A DNA stretch of 23,623 nucleotides from Priapulus caudatus (lineage: Eukaryota; Priapulida; Priapulimorpha; Priapulimorphida; Priapulidae), in the NCBI RefSeq assembly GCF_000485595.1, contig NW_014577472.1:48484-72106 (forward strand), in the 5' to 3' direction. Position numbers and translations under genes: made by a program. Under the pieces are notes generated by a model, which was given only the letters and a program-made list of their open reading frames with translations, was not told where the DNA came from and made no database searches. Shown here piece after piece: positions 17,664 through 23,623 of the stretch; positions within the stretch are counted from its first letter, which is position 1; the number at the start of each line of letters is the position of its first letter.

Positions 17664-17810
17664 CCTCACTGACGTCAGGAACACACGGCTTTGAGCTGAT
17701 CGGCTTGAAATGGCTGCCCTCGCTCAGCCACCAGCAGGCGGCCGCCATCACGCGAGCCGAGCCCGGTGACGCCACCTGGCGGGCGAGCATCACCCATCTC
17801 ACGCAGGCCG
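17664..17810 (+). CDS. NDK-gene exon 10: middle of NDK domain b
   Basis: The acceptor is tctccctacag and the donor is gtgagt, phase 1 in and phase 1 out, 48 codons. It reads SLTSGTHGFELIGLKWLPSL, then SHQQAAAITRAEPGDATWRA, then SITHLTQA. The phrase GFELIGLKWL followed by LSHQQA is the classic second NDK strand and helix (GFEIVGLKML-x-LS-x-x-QA). SITHLTQAG continues into GPAVVLAV of the next exon, as in NDK proteins where a phrase like VEFMTSGP precedes VVAMVLEG. Identification of an NDK fold here is strong. Confidence 0.85.
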
Positions 17811-18059
17811 GTGAGTCGCCGCGCAGAGAGTGCGGAGTCGATTAATCGTGATTCAGTCCATCAATCGGGATATAGTCGTTTAGTCGTTGGCTACAGGAAA
17901 TTTGTTTATGGCTGTTTATTATCACCGGGAACACACTGGATAGGCGTTTTAGTATTACTGGTGCTCGACATGACTCGTATGTCTGCCATGCTTCCCCCCT
18001 CCCATCACTGACCTGTGTGTAACCCCCCCCCCTCCCCACTCATCCCTCCTCACACACGC

Positions 18060-18119
18060 TGCGTGTATGTATGTGTGTGTGTGTGTACATGTATGTATGT
18101 GTGTGTGTGTGTACATGCA

Positions 18120-18156
<37 letters not shown>

Positions 18157-19215
18157 AGGGCCGGTGGTCATGCTTGCCGTGCAAGGCTTGGACGCGTACA
18201 CCTGCCTGCTGCCCCCCCCCCGACCACCACCGCTGACGTGTATGTTGTGTGTGTGTGTACATGTGTGTGTGTACAAGTATGTGTGTGTGTGTGTGTTGCA
18301 GGGCCGGCGGTCGTGCTCGCCGTGCGAGGCTTGGACGCGTACACCTGCCTGCTGCCCCCCCCCCGACCACACGCTGACAGTGTATGTGTGTGTGTGTGTA
18401 CATGTGTTGTGTTACATGTATGTGTGTGTGGTGTGTGTGTTTGCAGGCGGCGGTCGTTGCTCGCCGTGCGAGGCTTTGGACGCGTACACCTGCCTGCTGC
18501 CCCCCCCCCCCGACCACCACCGCTGACGTGTATGTGTGTGTGTGTGTACATGTGTGTGTGTACATGTATGTGTGTGTGTGTGTGTGTTGCAGGGCCGGCG
18601 GTCATGCTAGCCATGCGAGGCTTGGACGCGTACAACCGCCTGCTTTGCCCCCCCCCCGACCACCACCGTGACGTGTAAGTGGTGTGTGTGTACACTGTGG
18701 TGTGTACATGTATGTGGTGTGTGTGTGGTGGTTGCAGGGCCAGCGGTCGTGCGCTCGCCGTGCGAGGCTTGGATGCGTACACCTACCTGCTGCCCCCCCC
18801 CCCGACCACCACCGCTGACGTGTTGTGTTGTGTGTGTGTACATGTGTGTGTGTACATGTATTGTGTGTGTGTGTGTGTGTGTTGCAGCGGCCGGCGGTCA
18901 TGCTAGCATGCGAGCTTGGACGCGTACACTGCCTGCTGCCCCCCCCCCCGACCACCACCGCTGACGTGTATGTGTGTGTGTGTGTACTGTGCTGTTGACT
19001 GTATGCTGGTGTGTGTATGTGTGTTGTGTTGAGGGCCAGGCGGTCGTGCCGCCGTGCGAGGTTGGATGGGTACACCTACCTGCTGCCCCCCCCGACACCA
19101 CCGCTGACGTGTATGGTGTGTATGAGTGTGTAATGTGTGTGTGTATGTTGGTGTCGACGTGTGTGTGTGTGTTGAGGGGCCGGCGGTCGCTGCCGCGTGT
19201 CGCGAGGACTTGGAC
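18060..19215 (+). repeat. About 145-bp tandem array duplicating an acceptor site plus the start of an exon
   Basis: Seven partial copies precede the full exon. Each has a TG microsatellite, an acceptor (gttgcag or tttgcag), about 55 bases of exon coding roughly GPAVVLAVRGLDAYTCLL, then a run of 7-10 Cs and gaccaccaccgctgacgtg. Exon-like starts fall at about 18159, 18302, 18447, 18593, 18738, 18888, 19034 and 19177, a period of 143-150 bases. Copies 1, 2 and 4 keep the frame, while copies 3 and 5-7 have small indels. Only the last copy continues into full exon sequence. The later copies look error-prone, possibly from long-read gap filling. Confidence 0.88.
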
Positions 19216-19398
19216 GCGTACACCTGCCTGCTGCGCAGCCTCGCGACCGACGACGTCTACTACGTGTCGCCGTCACCGGCCGTCGCCTACCGGCAGCTGC
19301 GCGGCTTCTTCTACGACAACGAGCTGTTCCCAGACAGCAGTGCCAACGACCTGCTGAAGCTGCTGCCTCCCTCACACCAGCACGCGGTCAGTAGCAAG
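19177..19398 (+). CDS. NDK-gene exon 11: end of NDK domain b
   Basis: The only complete copy of the amplified exon, with donor gtacgc. The in-frame reading is PAVAAACREDLDAYTCLLRS, then LATDDVYYVSPSPAVAYRQL, then RGFFYDNELF, ending HAVSSK in phase 0. YYVSPSPAVAYRQLRGFF is the NDK block HGSDS-x-x-x-A-x-x-E-h-x-FF with the catalytic His replaced by Val. The acceptor is damaged (gttgag instead of gttgcag), and with it the exon would start one base out of frame. The first residues also differ from the consensus of the upstream copies. Splicing may therefore use another copy, or this stretch contains indel errors. Confidence 0.72.
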
Positions 19399-19950
19399 GT
19401 ACGCTGTCACACCGGCACACGGTCAGTAGCAAGGTACGCTGCCTCCCTCACACCAGCACGCGGTCAGTAGCAAGGTACGCTGCCTCCCTCACACCAGCAC
19501 GCGGTCAGTAGCAAGGTTGTACGCTGCTCCCTCACACCGCGCACGCGGTCAGAAAAAATAGCAAGGTACGCTGCCCTCCCTCACAGCCAGCACGCCGGTC
19601 GAGTAGCAAGGTACGCTGCTCCCTCACACCGGCACACTGCCGTCGTAGCATGGTACGCTGCCTCCCTCACCACCGGCCGCAGCGGGTCAGTAGGCAATGG
19701 TACGCTGTCACACCAGAACGCGGTCAGATAGCAAAGGTACGCTGGTGCATACCAGCACGCGGTCAGTAGCAAGGTACGCTGCCTCCCTCACACCGCACAC
19801 GGTCAGTAGCAAGGCTTACGCTGCCTCCTACATACCAGCACACGGTCACTGTAGCCAGGGACCTTGCCTCCTCACAACCAGCACGCGGTCAGTAGCAAGG
19901 TTACGCCTGTCACACCACACGCGGTCAGTAGCAAGGTACGCTGCCTCCGT
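19365..19950 (+). repeat. About 40-bp minisatellite made of an exon end plus its donor site
   Basis: Fourteen or so copies of the unit ggtcagtagcaaggtacgct followed by gcctccctcacaccagcacgc start inside the exon at 19177-19398 and run into the intron. Each copy contains the sequence around the real donor (agcaag|gtacgc), so many potential 5' splice sites lie in series. The middle copies (about 19500-19870) carry many one-base insertions and losses. Confidence 0.88.
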
Positions 19951-21639
19951 GACAGAGACGACATCGTAACATTCCATCCCTGCAGATGGCGCCAATGTAG
20001 CAACGTTGGCACGGCATATAGAGGGTTCCGCGACTTGCACTAAAAATAGCAATTAATTTACCTACATCTCGTGGCCGCCGGCCATTATTGCCGTTTCCAG
20101 AATGCCGAACACGTGTTACCTATATGCACAGTGGTGCAGGCAGGTAAAAGCGCATTTATCAGCGTTGAGTTGGGGTGCTCGCGCCTAGAGTTTCAATGAG
20201 TTTACACAGCGTCCGGCTTTTGCAGCGGCCGCTTGCAGGGTTTTTAGCCGTCTGCGATTTATTTCACGAGGCACATATGTTTCATGGACTTGATGTTTGT
20301 TTTACATCAACGCGATCGTGCTTCAGAAATTTCACGATATTTACTGCCATACTAGCTATAAAAAACGCAGCTTTTCTATGCAACTGGTGTATGATTGAAT
20401 ATTACAACTGTCTGAAGTGTACGTAGTATGGACAGTACTTTGATTCACTAGACACGCTAGCCAAAGCACGCGCTATCTCGAAAAATTGCGTGATTGGGAA
20501 TTCGCGACACTCGTTACGAGATGGAGCGAGGCACCAAACTTGTGCCCATCACGTAACTTATTGGATCTCGTTTGAATTGACTACCTAGCATTCTAGCCGA
20601 GACATTTTTATACTCTCAAGACTTTCATGACCACAAAAGCCCTGGATGCCTACGATCGCACTGTTCTGCGGTGTCGTTAGCTGCGTGTATCAGTCACATC
20701 TATTTCATGTGAAACAGCTGAGCAGTCCATCTACGTTTAATCCGAGCACATTTTATGCACTCCGGAGAATGTCTCTGATTATACTCATCTCGCTATCCGT
20801 GCATGGCGTCACGATTGCAGAGGAATATGGGACAGGCATCATGTCAGCACACTGTACATTGTAAAGCCGGGCTTGGCGAATTCTGTTCACATGCTTGCCT
20901 CGTGATATTTTAATGTAGAGTATGCTGCACGTGTAGAGTTAATCACCACCCCCACTTCAACAACAGCTGCCTACTGGGTGCGCGCGATATATGTATATAA
21001 GTGGTAATGTTGTAGCCGGCCCGTCGCGCAGTTGCGGCGGTGCTACCTGTTGTGTTGCAGAGGAGCATTTTGACCGGCATTTACAGGGTAAATTAATCGG
21101 CAATACCTAGGCGAAAGAGCAGTAGAGAACTTTAAGACATTGGCTAGCTAAAATACATTTCCGTGATTTTATATTCGCCATCGCTTTTTTATTGAAAATT
21201 GCTCAAGCGTCTGTGCGTACCGCCTGGCGTCTCTCGTCACTTTTACCTCTGTGTTGTGATCACGCTAGGCAGCCTAAAAAAGCCTGGTGTGGCTCTCTCT
21301 GATACCGATCTGCTGCCAGTTGACAACACCGCAGGAGAGCGGCGTTGAAGCGGTGTTGATGTGATTTCTTAATAGGCGAATAAAATGCAGAAGCGTGCCG
21401 TTGCTCAATGTCTTGTACCATGCCTTGAACTGGTTTAAAACTGGAACGCGTCTATGGCCGCGGCGCGCGTTGCATTGTGGGTATTTTAAATTGTGCGGAC
21501 AGTCCTCTAATAACCCCAGCCCGCCTCCTGGCCCGAGAACTCCTGACACTAGCGAGAACGTCAGCTACTCCTTAGACACATGAGGGATGGCATCGCGACA
21601 CACCGGCCAAATATCCTTCACGAGTACGACTCTGCTAAT
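19951..21639 (+). other. Intron, no gene supported
   Basis: Mostly unique sequence. Short open frames (for example 20646-20864 on plus and 21274-21549 on minus) show no motif, splice context or signal I can support. The GC-rich stretch 21260-21600 could be an old insertion, but I found no terminal repeats. A small phrase near 21059, tgttgcag followed by aggagcat, resembles an acceptor but leads to no credible exon. Confidence 0.45.
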
Positions 21640-22145
21640 TACCTACTAATAATTAATCTGTTTAATTATCTTGCTAATTACCTATAATAATTATCTGTAA
21701 TTACAAATATAATTAATTATTTGTAATTACCATATAATATATTATTTGTAACTTCACCTATAATAATTATCTGCTAATTACCTATAATAATTATCCTTGG
21801 TAATTTACCTATAATAACTTTATTTGCTACATCTACCTATAATAATTATCTGTAATTTTACTATAATAATTATTTGTAATTACCTTATAATAATTATTTG
21901 TTAATTAACCTATAATAATTATTCTGTAATTACCTATAATAATTATCGTATATTACCTATAATAATTATTTGTATTACCTATAATAATAATTTGCTAATA
22001 TACTATAATTAACTTATGCTGTAATACCTATAATAATTATCTGTAATACCGAATAATAATTATTCTGTAACTACACTATAATAATATCTGATAGTTACCT
22101 ATAATAATTATCTGTAATTACCTATAATAATTATCTGTAAGTATC
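21640..22145. repeat. AT-rich minisatellite, about 23-bp unit
   Basis: About 20 copies of a unit near cctataataattatctgtaa (plus tta) fill this stretch, with frequent single-base gains and losses. It ends about 50 bases before the acceptor of the exon at 22195. It has no coding potential. The unit itself is partly self-complementary (aataatt/aattatt). Confidence 0.85.
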
Positions 22146-22194
22146 TGTTATTATGAGATTTATTAGAGAACACTGTAATCTTCCGTTCCTACAG

Positions 22195-22452
22195 GTGGCG
22201 CCGCCGAGCAGCGGGCGGGAGCCGTGCGGCGACGCGGTGTCGGCAGCGGGAGAGGAGCACGTGCTGGCGTCGATGCTCGTGCCGCCCGTCGCCGCGACGT
22301 CTCTGCTCGTGCTGAAGCCAGGCGTCGCTGAGAGACACGCGGGCAGACTGCTGCGCAAGCTCAGCCTCAGTGGCTTCACCGTCGTCGCGCTGCGGCTGGA
22401 GATGCTGCCGCCGGCACTCGCCGACGCGATATCACCGCGTGACGTCTCACAC
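22195..22452 (+). CDS. NDK-gene exon 12: start of NDK domain c
   Basis: The acceptor is ccgttcctacag and the donor is gtgagt, phase 0 in and out, exactly 86 codons. After a linker (VAPPSSGREPCGDAVSAAG) comes EEHVLASMLVPPVAATS, then LLVLKPGVAERHAGRLLRKL and SLSGFTVVALRLEMLPPA. This is the first NDK strand with KPG-V in place of KPDAV, followed by the helix, the GF strand and the second helix. The Lys of the motif is kept, unlike in domain b. The exon is GC-rich and reads cleanly. Confidence 0.88.
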
Positions 22453-22464
22453 GTGAGTACAGCG

Positions 22465-22758
22465 ATGCTGCTCGTTAACGAGCGCTGTGCCCGCGGTTAC
22501 AGGAGCTGCAGCCACTGTAGTTAACGATGCATTGCTCGTTAATGAGCGCTGTGTCCGCGGTTACAGAAGCTGCAGCCACTGTAGTTAACGATGCATTGCT
22601 CGTTAATGAGCACTGTGTCCGCGGTTACAGAAGCTGCCGCCACTGTAGTTAACGATGCATTGCTCGTTAATGAGCACTGTGTCTGCGGTTACAGGAGCTG
22701 CAGCCATTGTAGTTAACGATGCGTTGCTCGTTAACGATCATTGTATCCATGGTTACAG
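22465..22758 (+). repeat. About 64-bp minisatellite filling an intron, each unit ending in an acceptor-like site
   Basis: Five copies of a unit running from gctcgttaatgagcactgtg through tccgcggttacag to gagctgcagccactgtagtt fill the whole 306-base intron. The last copy supplies the true acceptor (ccatggttacag) of the exon at 22759, whose first bases gagcagcatctgcag resemble the post-acceptor sequence of each unit (gagctgcagcc). The first unit contains the perfect palindrome gctcgttaacgagc. Confidence 0.88.
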
Positions 22759-22939
22759 GAGCAGCATCTGCAGCATCTGGCTTCGGGGCCTTGTCTCGCG
22801 CTTGCAGTGCAGCGCGTCAATGCCGTAAAGAAGATGCTCGACCTCGTGGGGCCGACGGACCCGGCGCGAGCACGCACCTATAGCCCCTGCTTCTGGCGCT
22901 CCCTGTACGGCAAGGACAGCGTCGCCAATGCCTTCTATG
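22759..22939 (+). CDS. NDK-gene exon 13: core of NDK domain c
   Basis: The acceptor is catggttacag and the donor is gtgagt; phase 0 in, phase 1 out, 60 codons. It reads EQHLQHLASGPCLALAVQRV, then NAVKKMLDLVGPTDPARART, then YSPCFWRSLYGKDSVANAFY. SGPCLALAV, NAV, GPTDPARA and the R-x-x-x-G spacing are textbook NDK landmarks, and GPTDPARARTYSPCFWRSLYGKD is close to the style of the C-terminal NME7 domain. In a working enzyme NAFY would be NxVH followed by GSD. Here Tyr stands in the His position. Confidence 0.9.
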
Positions 22940-23503
22940 GTGAGTGTGCAAACCCACATGAATGCGCACACGCTCGCACTCACACACGTACACGCGTACG
23001 CACGCACACACTTGCACACATGCACACACTTGCACAGATGCACACGCGCACACACGTGCAAACGCACACTTGCATGCACGTGCGTGCACACGCACTCAGG
23101 TATGCATACTCGCACCCACACGCACACACACACACACACTCATGCAAACAGGCAGACATGCACATATACGCACGCACATACACATACAATACTAAAAACA
23201 ACACCAACAACAACAAACAACACCAATAGCAACGAACAGCAACAATAACAACACCGACAACAACAAGCAGCAACAATGACAACACCATCGCATAACTAGC
23301 ACGTACGCATGACGCAGTCACGCCGACGTGCACACATGGTACAACGCAGACGTAGCGCGCACCGGCGTGAAACTACACTGCATGGCACGCGCATGCGCGC
23401 ACATTACTGATTGCACACCACAGTTACCACGCAGCATAGGCAACCTTCTCGCTGTACTTCACCGTCTGTCTCTGTCTCTCTTTCTCGCTCGCCGTCGCTA
23501 CAG
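22940..23503 (+). other. Intron: CA-rich and AAC-rich simple repeats
   Basis: About 22950-23190 is an imperfect CA/CG microsatellite (cacacgcac, cacatgcac and similar), and about 23190-23290 is AAC/CAA trinucleotide repeat. Open frames on both strands here are products of the repeats. The last 200 bases are unique and end in a pyrimidine-rich acceptor (cgtcgctacag). Confidence 0.75.
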
Positions 23504-23623
23504 CTCCCGACAGCTACGCGTCAGCGACGACGGCCGTGCGTCTTTTCTTCCCGGACGGCGTCTGCTGCAGAGCGACGGCTGAGATGTCACGCGCGGGCGT
23601 CGCCGAGCAGACAGAGGACGCCA
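23504..23623 (+). CDS. NDK-gene exon 14 (runs off the window): end of NDK domain c
   Basis: The acceptor is gccgtcgctacag and entry is phase 1. The previous exon's last G joins CT to give Ala, then PDSYASATTAVRLFFPDGVC and ATAEMSRAGVAEQTED. PDSYASATTAVRLFFPDG is the NDK block SDS-x-x-x-A-x-x-E-h-x-FFP, so the catalytic region reads FYAPDS with Tyr in place of His. No stop or donor occurs before the window ends. Confidence 0.85.

Larger units (their letters stand above)
574..23623 (+). other. Large multi-exon gene spanning the window: degenerate three-NDK-domain protein (partial at both ends)
   Basis: Fourteen coding segments on the plus strand are bounded by AG acceptors and GT donors, with intron phases that chain from one to the next. 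Three consecutive NDK-like folds are readable. Domain a covers exons 7724-13656, domain b covers 14199-19398 and domain c covers 22195 to the window end. Each ends in an NDK-type block in which the catalytic His of the NxxHGSDS motif is replaced: QYATS in a, YYVSPS in b, FYAPDS in c. Three tandem NDK folds are known in NME8 and two in NME7, both axonemal proteins, so a ciliary role is inferred. The N-terminal exons show neither a thioredoxin CxxC motif nor any other fold I recognise. The first visible exon begins at an acceptor and the last runs off the end, so both termini lie outside. Frameshifts in some exons leave open a decaying gene or assembly error. Confidence 0.7.

Noticed and set aside
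18040-19375. Overlapping open frames of 100-200 codons rich in Cys/Val (plus) and His/Thr (minus)
   Set aside because: They read through TG microsatellites and poly-C tracts of the 145-bp array. Only the short exon-derived parts have coding meaning.
21274-21549. 91-codon minus-strand open frame in the intron
   Set aside because: It has a start and stop but no motif, splice context or promoter. I found no reason to call it a gene.
22741-23333. Long His/Thr-rich and Cys/Val-rich open frames beyond the exon at 22759-22939
   Set aside because: They extend past a good donor (gtgagt at 22940) into CA-type simple repeats, and the NDK homology continues instead at 23504.
1-23623. tRNA genes, rRNA, CRISPR arrays or bacterial operons
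   Set aside because: I saw no tRNA B-box-type sequence in a credible cloverleaf, no rRNA similarity, and no regularly spaced unique spacers. The tandem arrays are minisatellites.

Overview
The window is nuclear DNA from an animal, almost certainly a marine invertebrate. Its coding segments are short, GC-rich and bounded by GT-AG splice sites. Its introns are long and full of microsatellites, minisatellites and small inverted-repeat transposons. Some elements carry CCCTAA/TTAGGG-like repeats, which fits a TTAGGG-telomere invertebrate better than an insect or nematode. I cannot name the species.

One large plus-strand gene runs through the whole window and continues past both ends. I resolve 13 coding exons: 574-703, 1050-1261, 1756-1948, 3060-3207, 7036-7313, 7724-7901, 12790-12966, 13550-13656, 14199-14316, 17664-17810, about 19177-19398, 22195-22452 and 22759-22939, plus the start of a 14th at 23504. 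The C-terminal two thirds reads as three consecutive nucleoside-diphosphate-kinase (NDK) folds. All lack the catalytic histidine, so this looks like a degenerate multi-NDK protein of the ciliary NME7/NME8 kind. The N-terminal part is unrecognised. Exons 1756-1948 and 7724-7901 carry frame disruptions, and the 7036-7313 frame is uncertain. The locus is therefore either decaying or contains assembly indels.

Two minus-strand genes are nested in its introns. (1) 9404-11299: a four-exon gene for a 152-residue secreted, cysteine-free protein rich in Gly, Lys and Tyr, with its own TATA box. It resembles structural or adhesive secretions and may be undescribed. (2) 15038-15730: an intronless CENPV-like/GFA zinc protein whose C-terminus is a 30-bp minisatellite encoding an acidic decapeptide repeat.

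The rest is repeats. Minisatellites whose units include copies of the adjoining splice junction occur beside several exons of the NDK gene (about 18060-19215, 19365-19950 and 22465-22758). A further array (about 1510-1755) directly abuts an acceptor. Other structures are a 0.9-kb G-rich intron array, an AT-rich array, three small inverted-repeat transposons with visible 8- or 9-bp target duplications (7932-8231, 16920-17109, 17189-17365), two more inverted-repeat elements with telomere-like cores, and a 42-bp-arm hairpin at 10755-10845.
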